Assembly: GCA_003555385.1 (NCBI GenBank)
Contig: PWHO01000265.1
Coordinates: 1-13,128, forward strand
Origin: Bacteroidales bacterium
GTDB lineage: Bacteria > Bacteroidota > Bacteroidia > Bacteroidales > UBA7960
Direction of reading: 5' to 3'
Length of the DNA stretch: 13,128 nucleotides
Shown: positions 8,201 through 13,128 of the stretch, piece after piece
How the letters are laid out: each line of letters opens with the position of its first letter
Numbering within the stretch: position 1 is the first letter of the stretch
Made by a program: the position numbers and the translations under genes
Notes under the pieces: model-generated
The model's database searches: none
What the model was told of the DNA's origin: nothing
What the model saw: the letters and a program-made list of their open reading frames with translations, nothing else

Positions 8201-8755
8201 TTCCTGCTCTTCCAGCCCGTGACGCTGCAGCTCCAGGTAAAAATCCTCTCCGAATACATCCAGGTATTCTTTCAGGGCAGCTTCAGCCGCCTCCTCCCCC
8301 TTTGCCATGATAAGCTGGGGCAGTTCCCCGCCCAGGCAGGCAGAGGATGCGATCAGCCCTTCGTGATGGGCAAAAAGCAACTCTTTGTCAATCCTCGGAG
8401 TATAATAAAAGCCCTCCAGGTAACCCAGGGAACATAGCCTGGAGAGGTTTTTATACCCCTGATAATTTTTGGCCAGCAAGATCATATGGTAGCCACTCCG
8501 GTCTTCTTTTCCCCGCTTTTCCTTCCGGCCTCCTTCCGCCACATAAACTTCACAGCCAATGATGGGTTTGATCCCGTATGTACGTGCAACCTCGGTGAAC
8601 TCAAGTACGCCGTACATATTTCCATGGTCAGTGATGGCTAACGCCTTCATTCCGTCTTCGGCAGATTTTTTGACCAGAGGTTCGATCTGGGCAGCCCCAT
8701 CCAGAATGGAGTATTGTGTATGTACGTGTAAATGAGCAAATTCAGGAATTTCCAT
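5291..8755 (-). CDS. dnaE: DNA polymerase III alpha subunit
   Basis: This 1154-residue protein is the catalytic subunit of the replicative C-family DNA polymerase. The N-terminal PHP domain (1 to about 215) starts with HLHVHTQYSILDG. The polymerase active site shows D401 and D403 in PDIDIDF and D554 in KMDFLGL, matching the E. coli catalytic triad. The N-terminal part of the polymerase domain carries GPGRGSAAGS (357-366). A helix-hairpin-helix segment (GLGAIKGVGEGAVENI) is followed by a QxxLF sliding-clamp motif (QMNLF, 917-921) and an OB-fold region. The PHP ligand set appears complete: H10, H12, D19, H44, E69, H90, C140, D207 and H209. This implies a metal-binding, possibly proofreading domain, unlike the degenerate E. 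coli one. The gene is divergent from rpsP and heads the dnaE-trxA-DUF58 run. Confidence 0.98.
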   Translation of the reverse strand: MEIPEFAHLHVHTQYSILDGAAQIEPLVKKSAEDGMKALAITDHGNMYGVLEFTEVARTYGIKPIIGCEVYVAEGGRKEKRGKEDRSGYHMILLAKNYQGYKNLSRLCSLGYLEGFYYTPRIDKELLFAHHEGLIASSACLGGELPQLIMAKGEEAAEAALKEYLDVFGEDFYLELQRHGLEEQEPVNQALIRLSEKYGVRLIATNDCHYIDAEDARAHDILICLQTGRDLDDETRMKYSGQEYLKTRKEMAELFSDVPAALSGTVEITDKVEDYEITTKKVLLPGFPLAEGFKTEDDYLRHLTYEGAKALYPEITEEIRQRLDFELKVIREMGFAGYFLIVQDFINEAREMEVAVGPGRGSAAGSAVAFCTGITAIDPIKYNLLFERFLNPERVSMPDIDIDFDDDGREKVMDYVIRKYGREKVAQIVTFGTMAARSSIRDVARVLKLPLPEADRLAKLVPDRPGTHLSDAYKEVPELKQALKEASQEVRETLEFAKSLEGSNRQTGVHACGVIIGPENLVDCLPLSTQKDTDLPVTQYEGKHVESVGMLKMDFLGLKTLSIIKEAIKNIENRYGSKIDIEKVPLDDEQTYALYQRGDTIGTFQFESQGMREYLKELKPSNIEDLIAMNALYRPGPMDFIPLYIRRKHGLEKVEYPHPWLEEILQPTFGIMVYQEQIMQAARIMAGYSLANADILRRAMGKKKKEEMDRQKTFFIEGARKKEIEKATAEKIFDVMARFAEYGFNRSHSAAYSVVAYRTAYLKANYTAEYMAAVLTHNFSDIKKITFMMEECQRQKIPVLGPDVNESTFNFVVNDQGEIRFGLGAIKGVGEGAVENIVAERITNGPYKNIFDFAKRVNLRTVNKRVFESLARAGAFDCFNECHRAQFFHSDDNGASIFLDKVIRHTQQVLLRENTSQMNLFDESSENVLPDPELPVCEPWGKMEMLQQEKEVTGMYISGHPLDNFKIHIQSYCNTTVGDLKNNQQAVNRELCFAGIITAAAHKYTKNGKPYGVIQIEDYSDSHQLFVFAEDYLKVKHFLVVQNAVMVKARLQQNRRNPAHSDIRVKSMKLLSEVAENDNSDLILNLPVSDINALLVEKMKTIAAQHKGRSRLKISLQDPVENCTVEMISRTVKVDPIGFLQELLKHYDVKYRLN

Positions 8756-8774
8756 AACGGGGTATTTTGAAGGA

Positions 8775-8782
8775 TAAAATTA
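8775..8782 (-). promoter_or_regulatory. Weak candidate -7 element upstream of dnaE
   Basis: On the minus strand this reads TAATTTTA, seven of eight positions of TAnnTTTG, and ends about 19 bases before the dnaE ATG. A TTT triplet about 20 bases upstream could serve as a poor -33 element. Confidence 0.3.
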
Positions 8783-8849
8783 GCGAAAATGCACGAACCT
8801 GAAAGGCATATTCGGGCTGTAATAATTTTTTTAATTCAAAAAAAATCCG

Positions 8850-8857
8850 GATATTTG
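8850..8857 (+). promoter_or_regulatory. Weak candidate -7 element upstream of rpsP
   Basis: GATATTTG matches seven of eight positions of TAnnTTTG and lies about 46 bases before the rpsP ATG. No TTG is seen at the -33 spacing. The 148-base divergent region between dnaE and rpsP must contain promoters for both genes, and this is the best candidate I see for rpsP. Confidence 0.3.
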
Positions 8858-8903
8858 CAGCCTTGTTAAAATTTACATTTAATTATCATTAAACTTTTTA
8901 TCA

Positions 8904-9626
8904 ATGCCAGCAAAAATAAGACTACAGAGAAAAGGTAAAAAGGGGCAACCTTTTTATCACCTGGTAGTTGCGGATGGTCGTGCACCCCGAGACGGAAAAT
9001 TCATTGAGAGACTTGGCAGTTACAATCCCATGACCCACCCGGCTACTATTGATATTGATTTCGACCGTGCACTGCACTGGGTACAGGTGGGTGCGCAACC
9101 TTCAGACACTGCACGCAGTATTTTGTCGGTCAAAGGTGTGATGCTGAAACATCATTTGCTTAAAGGCGTTACCAAGGGAGCCCTGACAGAAGAGCAGGCA
9201 GAGGAAAAATTCAAGACCTGGGTAGAAGAGAAAGAAGAGAAACGGGAGCAGGTTCGTAAAGAAACCGAACTTACCAAGAAGGAGAAGGCCAAAAAACGGA
9301 AAGAGGAAGAGAAAAAGATCAGCGATGAGCGGGCTGAAGAACTGGCAAAAAAACTGGCCAAAGAGAACCTGAAAGCTGAAGAGGAGGCCAAAGAAGAAAC
9401 CGGTGAAAAAGCCGCTGCAGAAGAAACTGCAGAGGAAACACCGGCGAAAGCCGAAGAAACTCCCGAAAAAGCGGAAGAAACTCCTAAGAAGGCCGAAGAG
9501 GCTCCTGAAAAGACTGAGGAAGCTCCGAAGAAAGCCGAAGAAGCTCCTGAAAAGGCAGAAGAAGCAGAAACACCCAAGGCCGAAGAGAAAAAAGAAGACG
9601 AGGCCAAAAAAGATGAAAACAAGTAA
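8904..9626 (+). CDS. rpsP: 30S ribosomal protein bS16 with long charged C-terminal extension
   Basis: The first 80 or so residues are a standard bS16 domain (MPAKIRLQRKGKKGQPFYHLVV is its opening, with RDGKFIERLGSYNP following), which binds 16S rRNA in the 30S body. Bacterial bS16 is commonly about 80-90 residues; this protein has 240. Residues 95-165 are a lysine- and glutamate-rich, probably helical segment. Residues 177-218 are six tandem heptads of the form EE(T/A)P(A/E/K)K(A/T), followed by an acidic-basic end. Extended bS16 proteins are typical of Bacteroidota, but the heptad array makes this one long. The tail is low-complexity and probably flexible. rimM follows in a different frame and starts inside the last codons of rpsP. 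Confidence 0.96.
   Translation: MPAKIRLQRKGKKGQPFYHLVVADGRAPRDGKFIERLGSYNPMTHPATIDIDFDRALHWVQVGAQPSDTARSILSVKGVMLKHHLLKGVTKGALTEEQAEEKFKTWVEEKEEKREQVRKETELTKKEKAKKRKEEEKKISDERAEELAKKLAKENLKAEEEAKEETGEKAAAEETAEETPAKAEETPEKAEETPKKAEEAPEKTEEAPKKAEEAPEKAEEAETPKAEEKKEDEAKKDENK
9432..9557 (+). repeat. Six in-frame 21-base tandem repeats in rpsP
   Basis: Six consecutive seven-codon units encode EETPAKA, EETPEKA, EETPKKA, EEAPEKT, EEAPKKA and EEAPEKA. The DNA copies differ at synonymous positions (for example cca/ccg/cct and gaa/gag choices), so the array is not a recent perfect duplication and appears kept at protein level. The unit length of 21 bases allows gain or loss of copies without a frameshift. 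Confidence 0.9.
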
Positions 9627-10143
9627 TTGTTATTATCTGGGTTATATTTCTAAAACAGTTGGTTACGAGGGGTCATTGATCACATTTCTGGATGTGGATG
9701 ACCCCTCGTCCTATCGTAAGCTGGAATCGGTTTTCATCATGATGGATGGGAAACTGGTTCCTTTTTTTGTGGAACATATTTCTGTGCGCGCTCCCAAAGG
9801 AGAGGTAGTAATCCGTTTTGAGGACATTGACAGTATCGGGAAAGCCCGCCATCTTTGTAAACGCGACATATACCTTCCGCTATCCCGGCTTCCTGAGTTA
9901 CCGGACGAGGCATTCTATTTTCACGACCTGGTCGGGTATGAAGCCTATGATGATGAAGACCATCTTCTGGGTGTAATAAAAGAGTTTCTTGACTACCCGG
10001 GAAATCCCCTTTTTTCCATCAGAAAAAACGGAGAGGAAGAGATTCTTATCCCTGTGGCGGACGAATTTATCCGCCATATAGACCACGGGGGACGCAAGGT
10101 TTTCCTGCATCCCCCTGAGGGCTTACTGGATTTGAACCGGTAA
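9613..10143 (+). CDS. rimM: Ribosome maturation factor RimM
   Basis: RimM helps assemble the head of the 30S subunit, acting with ribosomal protein uS19. The 176-residue product has the N-terminal RimM barrel (about 7-90, beginning YYLGYISKTVGYEG) and the C-terminal PRC-barrel (about 100-168, with FYFHDLVGYEAY and ILIPVADEFI). The start is taken as ATG 9613, because the conserved domain begins right after it. The frame stays open far upstream, but there it encodes only a lysine/arginine-rich shadow of the rpsP tail. The chosen start overlaps rpsP by 14 bases, and a purine-rich GACGAGG lies just upstream. The rpsP-rimM pairing is widely conserved. The trmD and rplS genes that follow it in E. 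coli are absent here. Confidence 0.93.
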   Translation: MKTSNCYYLGYISKTVGYEGSLITFLDVDDPSSYRKLESVFIMMDGKLVPFFVEHISVRAPKGEVVIRFEDIDSIGKARHLCKRDIYLPLSRLPELPDEAFYFHDLVGYEAYDDEDHLLGVIKEFLDYPGNPLFSIRKNGEEEILIPVADEFIRHIDHGGRKVFLHPPEGLLDLNR

Positions 10144-10167
10144 TTCCGTTTTATTTAACTCACAGAT

Positions 10168-10193
10168 CCCGGGCGCAACCGCCGCAACCCGGG
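10168..10193. terminator. GC-rich hairpin between convergent rimM and symporter genes
   Basis: Two CCCGGG hexamers, 14 bases apart, can pair into a stable stem; the loop holds the direct repeat CGCAACC. The position between two convergent stops (10143 and 10209) suits a bidirectional transcription barrier. Neither side has a U-run, so an intrinsic mechanism is uncertain. Confidence 0.4.
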
Positions 10194-10208
10194 TTCAGGA
10201 GTTCAGGC

Positions 10209-11423
10209 TCAGACTTTGAGCTCTTCCCCCTCTGACTTGGCAATAATTACAGCTCCGCATGTATCACTCCAAACGTTCACGGCTGTTCTGAACATATCCA
10301 GAATACGCTCCACAGCAAGGATCAATCCCACGCCTTCCAGCGGAAGGCCAAGTACCGACAATATAATCGTAATAACCACCAGGCCAGCCATTGGAATTCC
10401 TGCAGCACCGATAGACGCCAACAAGGCCGTCATGACCACAATAACCTGCTGAATAAGGCTGAGGTCAATGCCATAAGCCTGTGCAATAAACAGAACGGAT
10501 ACACACTCGTAAAGGGCCGTCCCGTTCATATTCACAGTGGCACCAAGCGGCAACACAAAACTGGTGACCTTCTTTGACACACCGCTTTTTTGCTCAACGG
10601 CTTCCATGGCCAGGGGAAGTGTGGCACTGCTGCTTGATGTGGTAAAAGCTGTCAGCAAAGGTACAGACATGGCCTTGATGTGCAGCCGGGGATTGACGCG
10701 TCCGAGATATTTAAGCAACAAGGGTAAAATAACGAATGAATGGAAAAGCAATGCGAGGATAACGGCCAGCATATAGACCCCCATCCGGCTGAATATATTG
10801 ACCAAATCGTGGGCCTGTTCTGCCACAATACCGGATACAATACCAAAAATACCCAACGGGGCAAAGCGGATGATAAACATGGTGATGCGCATCATCACCT
10901 CGAATATTCCGTTAAAACCCTTTTCCAGCGGCTCCTTGTAGCGTGAGGCAATTTTTGTGGCAAAAAAACCAAAGAGGATGGCAAAGAAAATTATTGATAA
11001 CATGTCGGTCTCTGCCAGGGCCTGGAAAATATTGGTGGGGATAATATTCATAAGGGTATCCCCGAACGTGGAAGCACCTGCTTCCATTTCCACCGCGTCA
11101 GCAGTAAGACCCAGATCTGCCCCCACGCCAGGCTTGAATATGTTTACCACAGTAAGCCCGATCACCGCAGCAATCAAACTGGTGGCCAGATAGTACCCAA
11201 AAGTTTTGGCACTCATTCGGCCCAGGTTCTGGGCACTTCCCAGACCGAGAACCCCGGATACAATGGATGCGAAGATCAGGGGGGCAATGATCATCTGAAG
11301 GGCCCGCAAAAACAGGTCTCCCATCCAGGTAACATATTCAACCTGTTCAGTAAAAAAGTATCCGAACAGTACACTCAGAATCAGTGCGGCTAAAATCTGC
11401 CAGTGAAGTGCAATTTTTTTCAT
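10209..11423 (-). CDS. Dicarboxylate/amino acid:cation symporter (DAACS, SLC1 family)
   Basis: This 404-residue inner-membrane transporter belongs to the glutamate/aspartate/C4-dicarboxylate symporter family (GltP, GltT, DctA, Glt-Ph). Family landmarks are all present: the HP1 serine-rich loop SSSSATLP (263-270), the TM7 motif NMNGT (298-302), the HP2 glycine/proline loop GAAGIPMAG (339-347), and TM8 with D376, R379, T380, N383 and D387. By analogy with Glt-Ph, the TM8 arginine and aspartate favour an acidic amino acid substrate. The Glt-Ph TM7 motif is NMDGT, whose aspartate helps bind a sodium ion; here it is N300, and Glt-Ph D390 is replaced by E372. Ion coupling may therefore differ. The gene is a single-gene unit convergent with rimM. 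The exact substrate is not determined by the sequence. Confidence 0.94.
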   Translation of the reverse strand: MKKIALHWQILAALILSVLFGYFFTEQVEYVTWMGDLFLRALQMIIAPLIFASIVSGVLGLGSAQNLGRMSAKTFGYYLATSLIAAVIGLTVVNIFKPGVGADLGLTADAVEMEAGASTFGDTLMNIIPTNIFQALAETDMLSIIFFAILFGFFATKIASRYKEPLEKGFNGIFEVMMRITMFIIRFAPLGIFGIVSGIVAEQAHDLVNIFSRMGVYMLAVILALLFHSFVILPLLLKYLGRVNPRLHIKAMSVPLLTAFTTSSSSATLPLAMEAVEQKSGVSKKVTSFVLPLGATVNMNGTALYECVSVLFIAQAYGIDLSLIQQVIVVMTALLASIGAAGIPMAGLVVITIILSVLGLPLEGVGLILAVERILDMFRTAVNVWSDTCGAVIIAKSEGEELKV

Positions 11424-11480
11424 CCAAACAAATGTTACGAATTAGTATTGATTAGCATTAGGAGCCGCAATAATACAAAA

Positions 11481-11514
11481 CTCCGTTCAGATATACCAAA
11501 AATATTTAACGGAG
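11481..11514 (-). promoter_or_regulatory. Candidate symporter promoter element inside a 7-base inverted repeat
   Basis: A perfect inverted repeat, CTCCGTT (11481-11487) and AACGGAG (11508-11514), encloses 20 AT-rich bases. On the minus strand the enclosed segment contains TATTTTTG (11497-11504), an exact TAnnTTTG match. It lies 74 bases upstream of the symporter ATG. No good -33 element is seen. The repeat arms could be an operator or form a leader hairpin. Confidence 0.35.
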
Positions 11515-11554
11515 AGTCCGGCCTTACTGAAACACTGACAGTTGATGATCCGGG

Positions 11555-11569
11555 CAAAATGTCATTTTG
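11555..11569. repeat. Short inverted repeat upstream of the clpB remnant
   Basis: CAAAAT and ATTTTG flank GTC as a perfect 6-base inverted repeat. The same segment also contains TGTC twice (TGTCATTTTGTC). It lies about 35 bases upstream of the candidate clpB promoter and could be a leftover regulatory site of that gene; this is inference only. Confidence 0.3.
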
Positions 11570-11603
11570 TCTGAAAAAAGGGCTTATCAGGGATTGGTGT
11601 GGC

Positions 11604-11636
11604 TTTTGATTATACCTGAGTGAAAAATAAATTTTC
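11604..11636 (+). promoter_or_regulatory. Candidate promoter of the clpB remnant
   Basis: TTTTG (11604-11608) is followed after 19 bases by TAAATTTTC (11628-11636). This resembles the Bacteroidota -33/-7 pair with good spacing, though the final G of TAnnTTTG is not matched. It lies about 24 bases before the ATG of the remnant, so it probably served the intact clpB gene and may still be active. Confidence 0.4.
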
Positions 11637-11659
11637 AGAAAATAAATAATATTAAACAT

Positions 11660-11835
11660 ATGAATTTTGACCAGTTAACCATAAAATCACAGGAAGCCCG
11701 CTGAAACGTGTGATACAACGAAGTATACTGAACAAATTATCTGTTGAAATGCTGGAAGGTCGCATTCCTGCCGAATCGACTGTCCTGGTTGATAAAGAGG
11801 GGGAAGAACTCAGTTTCAAAGTCCGTCAAAAATAG
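11660..11835 (+). pseudogene. clpB: Remnant of clpB (disaggregase chaperone) with a large internal deletion
   Basis: ATG at 11660 opens a 14-codon reading frame, MNFDQLTIKSQEAR and then TGA. As I recall the family, Bacteroidota ClpB proteins begin almost the same way (MNF..FTIKSQEA). Starting at base 11698, one base out of that frame, 45 codons run to the TAG at 11833 and read as the extreme C-terminus of ClpB: PLKRVIQR, then SILNKLSVEMLEG and a final strand VLVDKEGEELSFKV. Intact ClpB has about 860 residues, so roughly 800 codons, including both AAA+ ATPase domains and the middle coiled coil, are missing. The junction lies near GCCCG (11696-11700). The two ends are in different frames and the tail has no good start, so no working product is expected. 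A chimeric assembly is the main alternative to a real deletion. Confidence 0.8.
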
Positions 11836-11843
11836 TACTTTTG
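11814..11843 (+). promoter_or_regulatory. Candidate promoter for the FtsX-type permease gene
   Basis: TACTTTTG (11836-11843) is an exact TAnnTTTG match and lies 18 bases after a TTTC at 11814-11817, a weak -33 element. Transcription would start about 10 bases before the TTG start codon, giving a very short leader. The -33 part lies within the last codons of the clpB remnant. Confidence 0.45.
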
Positions 11844-11860
11844 TTAAAAATTAAGAGCTT

Positions 11861-13081
11861 TTGAACTTTCCTCTCTTCATAGCCGGCAGAATTGGCGGAT
11901 CCGGAAACGGAAAGGGCTTCACCTCACTGATCAGGAAAATTGCCATTTTGAGCATTTCCCTGGGTCTGGCGGTGATGATCATCTCCATGGCCGTGGTAAC
12001 CGGGTTCCAGGAAGAGATCCGCGATAAGGTGATCGGATTCGGCGCCCACATACAGATCACCAATTACGACTTCAACATATCCTATGAGCCTCAGCCCGTC
12101 AATTCGCAGCAGGATTTTTTATCTGATGCCAGCAACCTTGACGGGGTGAGACATATACAGGTATTTGCCACCAAGCCGGGGATCATCAAAACGGACGATG
12201 ACATTCACGGGGTGATCTTCAAGGGAACAGGCCCGGATTTTGAGTGGGATTTTTTCAGGGAAAGAATGGTGGAGGGGCGTGTACCGGAGATTCACGACAC
12301 GATCCGCACCGATGAAGTAATCATTTCTGCGCACATCGCCCGGAATATGCGTCTGGAGGTAAACGAAGACCTTTTCCTGTATTTCATCCAGGATCCGCCC
12401 CGAATCAGAAGGTTAACCATTACCGGAATCTATGACACGGGACTGGAAGAGCTGGATAAGGTATTTACCCTGGGAGATATCCGGCATATTCAGCAACTGA
12501 ATAACTGGGAAGAAGATCAGATCGGGGGCTTTGAGGTCCTGGTGGACCATTTCGGAAGCATTCCACGGATCAGTGACCAATTGCTTGACCTGGCTCCCTA
12601 CAGCCTGGATGTGCAATCCATCCGGGATCTTTATCCGCAGATATTTGACTGGCTATCGCTGCTGGATATGAATGTTTACGTGATCATCACCCTGATGATC
12701 CTGGTGGCCGGCATCAATATGATCACGACTTTACTTATATCAGTGCTGGAAAAAACCAATGCAATCGGGATCCTGAAAGCGGTCGGTGCTTCCAATTTGC
12801 TTGTACGCAGAATTTTCCTTTACCATGCGGGAATGCTTATTGCCCGGGGACTTTTGTGGGGCAATGTGGCCGGGATACTGATTTGCCTGATCCAGGGACA
12901 GTTCGGACTACTTGCCCTGTCGCCTGAATCTTATTTTGTATCAGAAGTACCTGTCAATATGCGATTGAGTCATATCTTACTGCTCAACGCCGGAACTTTT
13001 GCCATTTCCATGGCCATGGTGATCATCCCATCCTACATTATCGCGAGAATATCCCCCGTAAAAGCAATTATTTTCAGGTAA
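11861..13081 (+). CDS. LolC/LolE-type ABC transporter permease (FtsX/MacB family)
   Basis: This 406-residue inner-membrane protein has the FtsX-family layout: one N-terminal helix (about 27-48), a large extracytoplasmic domain (about 50-265), then three helices (about 272-294, 320-345 and 375-400). The cytoplasmic segment EKTNAIGILKAVGAS after TM2 is the typical site contacting the ATPase, and the end ISPVKAIIFR is family-like. It resembles LolC/LolE, which extract lipoproteins from the inner membrane with the LolD ATPase; a lipoprotein-release role is inferred by similarity. No ATPase gene is visible in the window. The start is TTG at 11861: an in-frame TAA lies at 11852-11854, and the family-typical N-terminus (NFPLFIA) begins directly after it. 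Only 25 bases separate it from the clpB remnant. Confidence 0.9.
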   Translation: MNFPLFIAGRIGGSGNGKGFTSLIRKIAILSISLGLAVMIISMAVVTGFQEEIRDKVIGFGAHIQITNYDFNISYEPQPVNSQQDFLSDASNLDGVRHIQVFATKPGIIKTDDDIHGVIFKGTGPDFEWDFFRERMVEGRVPEIHDTIRTDEVIISAHIARNMRLEVNEDLFLYFIQDPPRIRRLTITGIYDTGLEELDKVFTLGDIRHIQQLNNWEEDQIGGFEVLVDHFGSIPRISDQLLDLAPYSLDVQSIRDLYPQIFDWLSLLDMNVYVIITLMILVAGINMITTLLISVLEKTNAIGILKAVGASNLLVRRIFLYHAGMLIARGLLWGNVAGILICLIQGQFGLLALSPESYFVSEVPVNMRLSHILLLNAGTFAISMAMVIIPSYIIARISPVKAIIFR

Positions 13082-13128
13082 AAAACGGTGTTCGGTCAGG
13101 TCACCGGCTTTTAGAGGATCAGCAATCC

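Noticed and set aside
7850..8437. Plus-strand frame of 195 codons inside dnaE
   Set aside because: It is antisense to the conserved dnaE N-terminal region and has no domain or start signal of note.
8756..8903. Riboswitch or ribosomal-protein leader between dnaE and rpsP
   Set aside because: The region is AT-rich with no convincing stems; only weak -7 elements could be supported.
9403..9612. Lysine/arginine-rich N-terminal extension of RimM
   Set aside because: It is an out-of-frame reading of the rpsP tail; the RimM domain starts immediately after ATG 9613.
9152..9622. Minus-strand frame rich in serine, alanine and phenylalanine, opposite the rpsP tail
   Set aside because: It is the antisense reading of the repetitive GAA/AAG/GCC codons of rpsP, which cannot easily create stops; the composition is an artefact.
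11435..11659. Possible 74-codon minus-strand gene in the symporter-clpB gap
   Set aside because: No recognisable protein features, no start signals, and it overlaps the promoter-like elements and inverted repeats of both flanking genes.
11690..11710. Programmed frameshift joining the two clpB ends into one peptide
   Set aside because: No classic slippery heptamer is at the junction, and a fused product of about 60 residues would lack every ATPase domain; a deletion scar is simpler.
13082..13106. Terminator after the permease gene (CGGTG and CACCG arms)
   Set aside because: The stem is only five bases with a long loop and a short T-run, too weak to call this close to the window edge.

Overview
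The window is a chromosomal segment from a member of the Bacteroidota, most likely Bacteroidales or a close relative. The reasons are: several close matches to the Bacteroidota -7 promoter element TAnnTTTG; little or no Shine-Dalgarno signal; a bS16 protein with the long charged tail seen in this phylum; and an alpha-oxoamine synthase of a type I associate with Bacteroidota. No tRNA, rRNA, CRISPR array, insertion sequence or phage gene was seen. Most of the window is housekeeping DNA.

Layout. Bases 1-3940 (+ strand) hold the 5'-truncated excision-repair helicase gene uvrB, a tightly coupled gene for an M23-type metallopeptidase without a signal peptide, and, from its own promoter, a PLP-dependent alpha-oxoamine synthase, probably making sphingolipid- or capnine-type long-chain bases. 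Bases 3944-8755 (- strand) are a probable operon: dnaE (replicative polymerase alpha subunit), trxA (thioredoxin) and a DUF58 protein. Bases 8904-10143 (+ strand) are the ribosome-related pair rpsP-rimM, overlapping by 14 bases. Bases 10209-11423 (- strand) encode an SLC1/DAACS-family dicarboxylate or amino-acid symporter. Bases 11861-13081 (+ strand) encode a LolC/LolE-type FtsX permease.

The most notable item lies in the 437-base gap between the symporter and the permease. It carries what looks like a gutted clpB disaggregase gene. The first 14 codons are directly joined, in a different frame, to the last 45 codons, and a plausible promoter remains upstream. About 800 codons are missing. 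This is either a real deletion scar that removed the ClpB disaggregase or an assembly artefact. No novel multi-gene system (defence, secretion, biosynthetic) is evident.
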